The translations under genes and the position numbers were made by a program. From NCBI GenBank assembly GCA_023411225.1, contig JAEYPA010000101.1:1-25322 (forward strand): a stretch of DNA of 25,322 nucleotides, read 5' to 3'. Source of the DNA: Bacillota bacterium. GTDB lineage: Bacteria; Bacillota; Clostridia; Lachnospirales; Lachnospiraceae. This document shows, piece by piece, positions 17,230 through 25,117 of the stretch; position 1 is the first letter of the stretch, and every line of letters begins with the position of its first letter. The notes beneath the pieces were generated by a model. The model made no database searches. It was not told where the DNA came from and saw nothing but the letters and a program-made list of their open reading frames with translations.

Positions 17230-18948
17230 ATGAAAAAGTTAATTTTATGCTTGGTAGTGCTGATGTCAATACTGATGTTATCAGGCTGTGGTGCCTCTGT
17301 TACTTCTAAGACTGATTTTAATTCTGAGGGAGGGGGAACCCGAGCAATATCTGCAGTAATCAGTGCAAGCGATGCCAAGAATCTTACTAATGGGTTTGAT
17401 GAGTTGGACACATTGTTAAAACAAGCAGCTCCTGAAGGCGTCAATGTCAATCGGACTAATCTTGACAATGGAGATGCGAAATACCAATTTACTATACAAT
17501 TTAGTAATATAGATGACTATAACCAAAAAATTTCCGCTATTACAGGGACAAACCACAATGCCACTTGGTATACTGGAACGAATGTTTTTTTGAGTAATGT
17601 AGAATTTTCTGAAGAGGAATGTACTTACCAGCTTATTTCCTGGGCAATTGATGCATTTAAAGATAGTAAATATTCTGCATTTTCCAGTTATTTTACTTTA
17701 TATGATGTTACTAAAAGTGAATTTTACTTTGATAATCAATTGGTTTATAGTGGTACTGGTAATCCAAGCTTTACTGTGGAGACTTCACCGAAACTAATGA
17801 AAGCCAATGTCTATTCGGATTTTTCGTATGATAATGAAAGTAAAAAGGTAGAACTATTATTTGAACAGGGAAGTCTGGAGAAAATAGATTTAGAAGCTGC
17901 AAGGCGAGAACTTGAACGAATTTCTTCCATGGTTTCTATAGATACAGCTAACAGTAGTATTACGTATCATCTAAAGAATAGGGAAGAGATACTTTCATTT
18001 TTAAAAAATGCAGATGTTAGGAATGGGGATGAGTGCTTCTCTTATGAGTTTGTAAATAACCCATTTCAGAAAAAATATATGTTAAAGGAAAATTACTACC
18101 TAACTGGTTTGTTAAGCTTATTTTCAATGTCTGACACCAATGTGTACATGTATGTGAAGCTACCGGAGGTTACAAATGAGACAGAGTTTACTCAAGCTGG
18201 ACAAGTTATTGAGACACCGGGACAATATGACTATGGGAGCTGTTTTAATAAGGACTATGGTTATACTATGGAAACCAGTTCTAATCATATGGTAGATCTC
18301 ATGGGTATCAATGTCACCTATGATGTTACAAAGGACTTGAAATGTAAACGTACCATTGAAGTTACTTATATAAAAAATGATTGTGCCATTACGGAGAATC
18401 AATTGGCAGGATATTTTCCTAATATTGAGGAACGTGTTTCTTTCTTTGATGCTGGAGATACGATTCGATTGGTTTTTGTTTCCCAACAGAAGAAAGATAA
18501 TGCTCTTAGTCAGGGATTTGGGTTTGAGAAATTATCTAGACAGAATTTGAAGTACGTTCGTCAAACGATGCAGGACAATCTTGATTTGTCGCGTTATTTA
18601 CCCGTTATAGAGGGATATTCATGGAATATGGGCAATATTCACTATAATTATCAGGTGAATATTGAGGAGAATGCAGGACTCTATGAGGTCAATGTAGGAA
18701 ATAAGGAGTATTCTGATACGGATGACAGCTTATCTCAGTTTGCTAGTACGAATGCTTATAATATAAAGGGATCTGATACGGCAGACCATTCTCTTGTCAT
18801 AGAATTGTATTTTAAACAGTTGTATCAGATGTTTTATTTTTGGATAATTTTTTTAGTTTTTATTATTATAGTTGTAGTGTTAGGAATTACTTTGTATTAT
18901 ACTAAGAAAAAGTCTCTAAAAACAGAGAAGGTTTTAGAACTTGAGTAG
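17230..18948 (+). CDS. Unrecognised lipoprotein with C-terminal membrane helix
   Basis: 572-residue envelope protein without an assigned function. The signal peptide ends in lipobox LSGC with Cys20. A short 'TKDFNSEGGGTRAI'-like segment after it (27-40) recalls LppM/DUF3153-type lipoproteins, which begin with a similar Asn-Gly-rich beta strand, but I would not assign it on that. The body (~40-530) is rich in Tyr, Asn, Ser and Asp with predicted beta strands and no enzyme motif I can name. Residues ~535-557 form a membrane helix (FYFWIIFLVFIIIVVVLG), followed by a basic-to-acidic cytoplasmic tail of about 15 residues. The chain would thus be held at both ends, by lipid and by helix. AAGGAG lies 9 bases before the ATG. 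The met genes begin 69 bases downstream with no U-rich terminator between, so read-through is possible. Confidence 0.7.
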   Translation: MKKLILCLVVLMSILMLSGCGASVTSKTDFNSEGGGTRAISAVISASDAKNLTNGFDELDTLLKQAAPEGVNVNRTNLDNGDAKYQFTIQFSNIDDYNQKISAITGTNHNATWYTGTNVFLSNVEFSEEECTYQLISWAIDAFKDSKYSAFSSYFTLYDVTKSEFYFDNQLVYSGTGNPSFTVETSPKLMKANVYSDFSYDNESKKVELLFEQGSLEKIDLEAARRELERISSMVSIDTANSSITYHLKNREEILSFLKNADVRNGDECFSYEFVNNPFQKKYMLKENYYLTGLLSLFSMSDTNVYMYVKLPEVTNETEFTQAGQVIETPGQYDYGSCFNKDYGYTMETSSNHMVDLMGINVTYDVTKDLKCKRTIEVTYIKNDCAITENQLAGYFPNIEERVSFFDAGDTIRLVFVSQQKKDNALSQGFGFEKLSRQNLKYVRQTMQDNLDLSRYLPVIEGYSWNMGNIHYNYQVNIEENAGLYEVNVGNKEYSDTDDSLSQFASTNAYNIKGSDTADHSLVIELYFKQLYQMFYFWIIFLVFIIIVVVLGITLYYTKKKSLKTEKVLELE

Positions 18949-18957
18949 AGTATTAGT

Positions 18958-18995
18958 GGCGCACTGTGATAGATAGAAAATGTCACATGTGCGCC
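18958..18995 (+). other. Strong hairpin between the lipoprotein gene and the met genes
   Basis: GGCGCAC-TGTGA (18958-18969) pairs with TCACA-T-GTGCGCC (18983-18995), giving 12 bp with one bulged T and a 13-base loop. No U tract follows, so it is not a standard terminator. It lies 22 bases before the ATG at 19018 and could be an mRNA processing or stability element. Confidence 0.6.
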
Positions 18996-19017
18996 TACAA
19001 TAGAGAGGATTAGCAGA

Positions 19018-20799
19018 ATGACTTTAAGAGAATATATTCAGCAAAATCGTATAATAGCAGATGGTGCTATGGGAACCTATTACGCGGAGAAAAAACAGAA
19101 TCAGCAGGCAGTGAGTGAGATGGCCAATATTAAGGAGCCGGAGCTGGTTAAGAATATCCATCGAGAATACATAGAGGCGGGAGCCAATCTACTTCGCACC
19201 AATACATTTGCAGCTAATATCTATTCTCTTCATATCAGTGAGAAGCTTCGAGAAGAGGTTATTCGACAGGGAGTAAAGCTTGCCAGAAAAGCCATAACAG
19301 AAACAAAACAAAACCCATTTATAGCCGGATCGATTGGACCTATTCCACAACCTTATGGAGTGGAGGAGGATTCTCTGTTAGAGGAATATAAGAAAATTAT
19401 TGACATACTTTTATCGGAACAGATAGAGGCAATTCTCTTTGAAACATTTTCGGATTTTTACTACATTAAACAGTTGGTACCATATATTCGGGCCAAAAGT
19501 CAATGTTTCATTATGGCTGATTTTTGTGTTAATAAAAATGGTTATACCATGTCAGGCATTTCTGCAAGGCGATTGTGTCAACAGGCTGAGGAGATAAGGG
19601 AATTGGATAGTTTCGGCTTTAATTGTGGCATTGGTTCTGGTCATATGCTTGCTATGATAGAAAATACTATTTTACCAAAGAATAAATATGTAGCCATAAT
19701 GCCTAATGCTGGATATCCGGAGCAAATGCAAAGCCGTATGGTATTTCGTGAAAACTCACAGTATTTTTTTGAAAATATGCAGAGGATAAGTCGTTTGGGA
19801 ATCTCTATCTTAGGAGGATGTTGTGGTACAACACCTAGACACATTGGTATAATGGCAAGAAAGCTTTCTGGAGAGAGCCTCTTCGTTACTGATCTTAGGC
19901 AACAACAGGCAATAATCAGGAATAATCAAGAGAAACCAAAGGAAAATAAGTTTTTTAAGCTCTTTGAAACTGGGAAAAAGGTAGTAGCAGTAGAACTGGA
20001 TCCTCCCTATGACGCTGATTATGAAAGACTTATTGAATTGACAAAGAAGTTACAATCTAGTGGGTTTGATATTATTACTATGGCTGACTCCCCAATGGGA
20101 AGAAGCCGAGTAGATTCTATACTTATGAGTATAAAGCTTTTGCAGGAGACAGGTATGACTGTTATGCCTCATGTTTGTTGTAGGGACAAGAACATGATTG
20201 CCATGCGTTCTACTCTTCTTGGAGCCTATATTAATGATATACGAAACCTCTTGGTTGTAACAGGGGATCCTGTGCCAGGGGAGAGTAGAATTAACACAAC
20301 TTCGGTATTCGACTATAATTCCATTAGGCTGATGAATTATATCAAGGAAATGAATCAGGAGCATTTTAGCTCAGATCCATTTTGCTATGGAGGAGCTCTT
20401 AACTATGCCAGAGGTAGTTTGGATAAGGTAATTGAACGAATGCAACGTAAGATAGATGCTGGAGCAAAGTATTTCTTAAGTCAGCCAGTCTATGCCAAAG
20501 AGGATATCGAACGGTTATATCTTATTAAACAAAAGGTGGACACAAAACTTTTATGTGGTGTAATGCCGTTTGTCAGCAGGCGTAATGCTAATTTTGTGAA
20601 AAATGAATTTTTTGGTATTACTGTTCCCAACGATATAGTCATGCGCTATGATTTGGAGATGTCAAAGGAAGAGGCGGAACTGGTAGGAGCCCAGATTGCC
20701 AGTGAAATTATAGAACAATTGAAAGACTTTGCAGATGGGTATTATTTTATGCTACCATTTAACCGAGTAAGTCTTATGGATAAAATACAAATTCAATGA
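19018..20799 (+). CDS. Bifunctional homocysteine S-methyltransferase / methylenetetrahydrofolate reductase (YitJ-type)
   Basis: 593-residue cytoplasmic fusion, close to the ~612 residues of B. subtilis YitJ. The N-terminal half (~1-300) is a homocysteine S-methyltransferase barrel: 'IADGAMGTYY' at 13-22, and zinc ligands Cys203 ('NCGIGSG') and Cys268-Cys269 ('GGCCGTTP'). The C-terminal half (~313-593) is a flavin-dependent MetF-type reductase: 'VAVELDPPYDADYERL', 'DIITMADSPMGRSR', 'NLLVVTGDPVP', 'KYFLSQPVYAKEDIERL' and 'GVMPFVSRRNANF'. It should make 5-methyltetrahydrofolate and may pass the methyl group to homocysteine. GAGAGGA lies about 10 bases before the ATG. MetH starts 21 bases downstream, so the two form an operon in methionine and one-carbon metabolism. 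No S-box or T-box is present in the 69 bases upstream. Confidence 0.92.
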   Translation: MTLREYIQQNRIIADGAMGTYYAEKKQNQQAVSEMANIKEPELVKNIHREYIEAGANLLRTNTFAANIYSLHISEKLREEVIRQGVKLARKAITETKQNPFIAGSIGPIPQPYGVEEDSLLEEYKKIIDILLSEQIEAILFETFSDFYYIKQLVPYIRAKSQCFIMADFCVNKNGYTMSGISARRLCQQAEEIRELDSFGFNCGIGSGHMLAMIENTILPKNKYVAIMPNAGYPEQMQSRMVFRENSQYFFENMQRISRLGISILGGCCGTTPRHIGIMARKLSGESLFVTDLRQQQAIIRNNQEKPKENKFFKLFETGKKVVAVELDPPYDADYERLIELTKKLQSSGFDIITMADSPMGRSRVDSILMSIKLLQETGMTVMPHVCCRDKNMIAMRSTLLGAYINDIRNLLVVTGDPVPGESRINTTSVFDYNSIRLMNYIKEMNQEHFSSDPFCYGGALNYARGSLDKVIERMQRKIDAGAKYFLSQPVYAKEDIERLYLIKQKVDTKLLCGVMPFVSRRNANFVKNEFFGITVPNDIVMRYDLEMSKEEAELVGAQIASEIIEQLKDFADGYYFMLPFNRVSLMDKIQIQ

Positions 20800-20820
20800 T
20801 GAAAGATGAGGAGAAGTAGA

Positions 20821-23271
20821 ATGACCAATAAGGAATTTATTCAATTAATACAATCTAAATTTGTGATTCTGGATGGAGCCACCGGGTCCAATCTGCAGGC
20901 AGCCGGAATGACTTCAGGCGTATGCCCAGAGACATGGATCTTAGAAAACCCGGAAGTATTGATTAAATTACAAAAGGAATATCTTAAAGCCGGATCTGAT
21001 ATAATTCTTGCCCCAACCTTTACAGCAAATCGTATCAAACTTAAAGAGTATGGGTTGGAGGACAAGGTAGGTGAATACAATAAGGGATTGGTGGCATTAT
21101 CAAAGCAGGCGGTAAAGGAAGCTAATGTTTTAGATCGGATGGTATATGTTGCGGGAGATCTGACCATGACAGGGGAACAACTCTACCCAATCGGAAATCT
21201 GACCTTTGAAGAATTAGTTGAGGTATATAAGGAGCAGGTGATGCACCTTTTACTAGCAGGAGTTGATTTGTTTATTGTTGAAACTATGATGAGTCTGCAG
21301 GAATGTAGAGCAGCGGTTTTGGCTATCAAGGAATTATGTGACCTTCCATTTATGGTAAGTCTAACTTTTAATGAGGATGGACGTACCCTGTATGGTACTT
21401 CTCCTGAGGTGGCAATGGTAGTTTTGCAGGAGTTGGGAGCTGCTGCAGTTGGGGTTAACTGTTCCACAGGACCTGAAAAGCTTTGCCAAGTAGTAGAAAA
21501 GATGTGCTCAGTGGCTCATATCCCTGTTATAGCAAAGCCCAATGCGGGTCTTCCAGTGTTACTTGACGGAAAGACTGTATTTTCCATGGGACCAGAGGAG
21601 TTTGCCGATAAAATGAATCTACTTATTGAGGCAGGAGCCAATGTTCTAGGTGGATGCTGTGGAACTACTCCAGAGCATATCCGTCTCCTGTCAAAAAACC
21701 TAAAAGCTCAATCTGTAAATTCGATTCCAAATCATAAATTTCCTGTGTTGTCTACCGAACATACCCTTCTTCCTATTGATTTGACAGGAAGCTTTACTGT
21801 AATTGGGGAGAGAATCAACCCTACTGGAAAGAAGCCGATGCAACAAGAACTAAGAGAAGGTAAACTTGACCTAGTAGGAAGTATGGCTGAGGAGCAAGTG
21901 GAGCAAGGTGCTAAGATATTAGATATTAATCTGGGAACCAATGGAATCGATGAGAGGGAAATGATGGTGAAGGCAGTCTATGAGGTAACGCAGTTGGTGG
22001 ATGTGCCTCTTTGTATTGATTCGAGTCATGTGGATGTAATAGAGGCTGCACTCCGTATCTATCCTGGAAGAGCATTAATTAATTCTATCAGCTTTGAACC
22101 TGAGAAGGTAAAACGATTGCTTCCAATTGCTAAGAAATATGGTGCTATGTTTATTCTACTTCCTTTGTCAGAGAAGGGCTTGCCAAAGAATATAGAAGAA
22201 AAGCAATTTATTATAGACGCATTAATACAAAAAGCAGAGGAAATAGGGCTTTCTAAGTCGGATATTATTGTAGATGCCCTGGTCAATACCGTAGGTGCCA
22301 ATAAGAGGGCAGCTTTGGATGCCCTAGAGACTATTAGATACTGTAAGGAGGAGCTTAAGGTTGCCACAGTGTGTGGACTGTCTAACATCTCTTTTGGTTT
22401 GCCGGAAAGACAGTTTGTAAATAGCGCATTTCTTACCTTTGCTATCCATCAGGGGCTTACTATGGCAATTGCAAATCCTGAACAGAATTTGTTAATGAAT
22501 CTTGCATTTGCCTCCGATTTGCTACTAAATAAAGAGGGAGCAGACCTTCGTTATATTAATCAAGTAGGGAGCCATCCTGTAGAGGTTACTATGAAGATTC
22601 AGAAGGATATGACGATTACCGATGATTCCATGTTACAAAATAACCAAAGTAAGTCTATATTGTTTGAAGATGTCCTTAAGGGAAATCGTAACCATATTGT
22701 GGATCATGTGAAGGATATGTTGAATCAAGGTGCCAAGGCTTCTGAGTTGTTAGACGAACAGCTAATCCCAGCCATTAATCAAGTTGGCGTCCTGTTTAAT
22801 CAACAAAAATATTTTCTGCCACAGCTTATCTCAAGTGCAGAGGCTATGAAAACTGCTATTGATTATATGGAGCCATTGTTACTGAAGGGGAATCATGGAA
22901 AGAAGTTAGGTACTATTGTTATTGCGACAGTGGCCGGGGATATTCACGATATTGGAAAGAATCTGGTAGTTCTAATGCTTAAAAATTATGGTTATGAGGT
23001 AATCGACCTTGGAAAGGATGTTCCAAGTGAGACCATAATACAGGTTGCAAAAGAAAAGGAAGCTGACATTATCGGCTTAAGTGCTTTGATGACAACGACA
23101 ATGATGGAAATGAAAACAGTAGTGCAACTTCGTAATAAAGAGGGCTTAAAGGCAAAGATTATTATTGGTGGAGCTGTTATTACAGAAAGCTTTGCTAAGG
23201 AAATCGGTGCGGATGGATATTCTCGAGATGCCCAAGAGGCAGTGCAAGTTGTACAGCAATTAGTAAAGTAG
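20821..23271 (+). CDS. metH: Cobalamin-dependent methionine synthase, short form without reactivation domain
   Basis: 816 residues counted from the ATG at 20821, chosen because AGGAG (20809-20813) sits at the right distance; an in-frame ATG at 20806 would add five residues and lacks a good site. Domains: homocysteine-binding barrel (1 to ~290) with zinc ligands Cys214 and Cys279-Cys280 in 'GGCCGTTPEHI'; methyltetrahydrofolate-binding pterin barrel (~325-570, 'VIGERINPTGKK', 'LDINLGTNGID'); helical cap (~613-690); cobalamin domain (~695-816) with 'GDIHDIGKN', where His709 should be the lower cobalt ligand. The AdoMet-binding reactivation domain of E. coli MetH (1227 residues) is absent, as in other clostridial and Thermotoga enzymes, so rescue of oxidised cobalamin must need another protein. 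It pairs with the upstream YitJ-type gene, which would supply methyltetrahydrofolate. Confidence 0.94.
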   Translation: MTNKEFIQLIQSKFVILDGATGSNLQAAGMTSGVCPETWILENPEVLIKLQKEYLKAGSDIILAPTFTANRIKLKEYGLEDKVGEYNKGLVALSKQAVKEANVLDRMVYVAGDLTMTGEQLYPIGNLTFEELVEVYKEQVMHLLLAGVDLFIVETMMSLQECRAAVLAIKELCDLPFMVSLTFNEDGRTLYGTSPEVAMVVLQELGAAAVGVNCSTGPEKLCQVVEKMCSVAHIPVIAKPNAGLPVLLDGKTVFSMGPEEFADKMNLLIEAGANVLGGCCGTTPEHIRLLSKNLKAQSVNSIPNHKFPVLSTEHTLLPIDLTGSFTVIGERINPTGKKPMQQELREGKLDLVGSMAEEQVEQGAKILDINLGTNGIDEREMMVKAVYEVTQLVDVPLCIDSSHVDVIEAALRIYPGRALINSISFEPEKVKRLLPIAKKYGAMFILLPLSEKGLPKNIEEKQFIIDALIQKAEEIGLSKSDIIVDALVNTVGANKRAALDALETIRYCKEELKVATVCGLSNISFGLPERQFVNSAFLTFAIHQGLTMAIANPEQNLLMNLAFASDLLLNKEGADLRYINQVGSHPVEVTMKIQKDMTITDDSMLQNNQSKSILFEDVLKGNRNHIVDHVKDMLNQGAKASELLDEQLIPAINQVGVLFNQQKYFLPQLISSAEAMKTAIDYMEPLLLKGNHGKKLGTIVIATVAGDIHDIGKNLVVLMLKNYGYEVIDLGKDVPSETIIQVAKEKEADIIGLSALMTTTMMEMKTVVQLRNKEGLKAKIIIGGAVITESFAKEIGADGYSRDAQEAVQVVQQLVK

Positions 23272-23280
23272 GATGGAACG

Positions 23281-24327
23281 ATGAATCATTATGATATGCG
23301 ACAACAATTAAATGACGAAGAATATCTAGAGAGAAAACGCAATTACCATAAGATGTACATGCAAAAGAAGAAACGTAGAAAACGTATTAAGATTACATTT
23401 ATTTGCTTAGGGTTTATTTTAGCAATCGCAGGTGGATTTGGACTGGCGAAGGCGGAAAAGAGTATAAATGGTGTCTTAGATCTTATGGGAAAAAATACGG
23501 AGGGTGACTTAAACAATGTAGATTTATCGGGTATTAATCTTGTGTCAGATGATCAAGTTGTTAATATACTGCTGATTGGCTCTGACAGAAGGCCAAATGA
23601 GACTGTGGCCGGCCGTTCTGACTCTACTATGATTGCCACAATAGATATGAAGCATAAGTCTTTAAAGTTGACCAGCCTTATGAGGGACATGTATGTAGCA
23701 ATTCCCGGCCATGAGAACAATCGCTTTAATGCTGCCTACTCTTATGGAGGGGTGGAGCTTTTGTACGAGACGATTGCCACCAATTTTAAAATCAAGCTGG
23801 ATGGATATGTAGTTGTAGATTTTGAGGCATTTACTAATGTAATCGACCAGATAGGTGGAGTAGAAATCAGTATAACGGAATCAGAATATAATCATCTGAT
23901 TGATTATTATAAAGATAAATCTGCTAAAAAAGATGTGAATAAGTTAAAACCAGGCAAGAATATAATGACTGGGACGCAGGCATTATGCTATGCCAGAATA
24001 AGGAAAGAAGGTAATGGTGACTTCCGTAGAACAGAGAGACAAAGAACTGTTTTACAGTCTATTTTTACGAAAGCCAAGACACTTTCTTTATCGGAATTGC
24101 TAGATATGATGAAGACAGTAATGCCTTTCATCTCCACTGATTTGGAGAATGATCAAATCATTAGTTATATGAAGACTATTGTTATGATGGGAACTACAGA
24201 ATTGGATCAATATCGACTTCCAGTTGATGGAACCTATTCCGATGAAACCATTAATGGTAAAAAAGTATTATTGCCGGATATTGAAACCAATACAAGATTA
24301 TTAAACGAGTTTATTTATAGTAAATAA
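23281..24327 (+). CDS. LytR-CpsA-Psr (LCP) family cell-wall glycopolymer transferase
   Basis: 348-residue membrane-anchored enzyme whose family moves undecaprenyl-pyrophosphate-linked glycopolymers such as teichoic acids or capsule onto peptidoglycan. A basic cytoplasmic segment (~17-37, rich in Lys and Arg) precedes one membrane helix (~38-56). The extracellular LCP domain (~93-265) shows 'NILLIGSDRR' with D102/R103, 'GRSDSTMI' with R112/D114, 'SLMRDMYV' with R135/D136, 'NRFNAAYSYGG', 'DQIGGVEI' and 'YARIR...GDFRRTERQR' (R239, R249, R250, R253), the expected phosphate- and metal-binding residues. It begins 9 bases after metH with only a weak ribosome site (AGGATGG), so it may depend on read-through from the met operon, although the functions are unrelated. 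It is not a transcriptional attenuator despite old LytR annotations. Confidence 0.92.
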   Translation: MNHYDMRQQLNDEEYLERKRNYHKMYMQKKKRRKRIKITFICLGFILAIAGGFGLAKAEKSINGVLDLMGKNTEGDLNNVDLSGINLVSDDQVVNILLIGSDRRPNETVAGRSDSTMIATIDMKHKSLKLTSLMRDMYVAIPGHENNRFNAAYSYGGVELLYETIATNFKIKLDGYVVVDFEAFTNVIDQIGGVEISITESEYNHLIDYYKDKSAKKDVNKLKPGKNIMTGTQALCYARIRKEGNGDFRRTERQRTVLQSIFTKAKTLSLSELLDMMKTVMPFISTDLENDQIISYMKTIVMMGTTELDQYRLPVDGTYSDETINGKKVLLPDIETNTRLLNEFIYSK

Positions 24328-24407
24328 TGAAACAAAGGATAGAAAAATATATGGATAAGGTTATAACTACCATAACTAATTTATATATATGCTAAAAAGT
24401 GCTTTAC

Positions 24408-24436
24408 TTGACAAACAAAACCAGTATTGATACAAT
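24408..24436 (+). promoter_or_regulatory. Promoter of the ilv operon
   Basis: TTGACA (24408-24413), a 17-base spacer and TACAAT (24431-24436), near consensus. Transcription should begin near 24443, leaving a leader of about 88 bases before ilvN. The preceding 80 bases (24328-24407) are AT-rich and show no clear terminator. Confidence 0.85.
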
Positions 24437-24452
24437 ACTTACAACCATATAA

Positions 24453-24512
24453 GTAATGAGAAAGCGAGAGGGTGCCCCCATTACAGCCTTGTGATGGAAG
24501 GCCCTTTTGTTT
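24453..24512 (+). promoter_or_regulatory. Attenuator-like leader of ilvN
   Basis: A terminator hairpin can form from 24469-24484 and 24491-24506: inner stem CCATTAC/GTGATGG (7 bp, one G-U), then GCC/GGC and AGGG/CCTT-type pairs after small bulges, followed by TTTTGTTT. A competing stem GTAATG (24453-24458) with CATTAC (24479-24484) uses the same bases and would break the terminator. A 12-codon frame starts at 24456 (Met-Arg-Lys ... Ile-Thr-Ala-Leu) and ends with TGA at 24492-24494, but no ribosome binding site precedes it. Confidence 0.6.
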
Positions 24513-24530
24513 ACATAGGGAGGACATGTT

Positions 24531-25034
24531 ATGAGAAAAATGGTACTATCTATTCTTGTAGATAATACTTCAGGTGTTCTTAGTCGTGTGGCTGGACTAT
24601 TCAGCAGAAGAGGCTATAACATTGATAGCCTTACCGTTGGCGAAACGGAGAATAATGCTTTTTCCCGTATGACAGTTGTGGTTAATGGAGATGATAACAT
24701 TCTTGAGCAGATTACAAAGCAGCTGGCAAAATTGGAAGATGTAAAAGAGATTAAAGAATTAAAGGATCAGGAAAGCGTATGCAGAGAACTGGTACTTGTA
24801 AAAGTAGCTGCCAATCAAGAGGAAAGACAATCTGTTATCGCTGTAGCTGGTATCTTTAGGGCCAATATTGTAGACGTCGCCAAGGATTCTCTCATGATAG
24901 AACTTACTGGTAATCAGGCAAAGCTAGATGCCTTTATCAATTTGTTGGAAGGATTTACAATTCGTGAGTTAGTTCGTACTGGTATCACTGGACTGTCAAG
25001 AGGTTCCGGTGATATTGCGGATTATATAGATTAG
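24531..25034 (+). CDS. ilvN: Acetolactate synthase, small regulatory subunit
   Basis: 167-residue regulatory subunit (IlvN/IlvH family) that binds the catalytic acetolactate synthase and confers valine feedback control. Residues ~4-75 form the ACT domain: 'LSILVDNTSGVLSRVAGLFSRRGYNIDSLTVG' pattern at 6-37, including the conserved Asn13 and the Gly of 'RRGYNI'; residues ~85-158 form the C-terminal small-subunit domain ('RELVLVKVAA', 'GIFRANIVDV', 'FTIRELVRTGITGLSRG'). Length is normal. AGGGAGGA lies 6 bases before the ATG. The catalytic subunit ilvB is not upstream; ilvC follows after 83 bases. Expression is probably controlled by the leader hairpins just upstream. Confidence 0.95.
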   Translation: MRKMVLSILVDNTSGVLSRVAGLFSRRGYNIDSLTVGETENNAFSRMTVVVNGDDNILEQITKQLAKLEDVKEIKELKDQESVCRELVLVKVAANQEERQSVIAVAGIFRANIVDVAKDSLMIELTGNQAKLDAFINLLEGFTIRELVRTGITGLSRGSGDIADYID

Positions 25035-25117
25035 TAACACCCCTTTTTATTTGCTTGTGACTATAGGCGATGTGAAGGAGAACATAAATATCATATATGT
25101 TATAGGAGGATTAGATT

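Noticed and set aside
18949..19017. SAM riboswitch (S-box) for the met genes
   Set aside because: The gap is only 69 bases and holds a single simple hairpin, with none of the S-box core elements.
24456..24494. Leader peptide gene of 12 codons
   Set aside because: No Shine-Dalgarno site and no run of branched-chain codons. It is mentioned within the attenuator but not called as a CDS.
24453..24512. T-box riboswitch before ilvN
   Set aside because: AGGGTG at 24469 recalls the T-box core, but the following bases lack the ACCGCG part, and the consensus promoter only ~30 bases upstream leaves no room for stem I.
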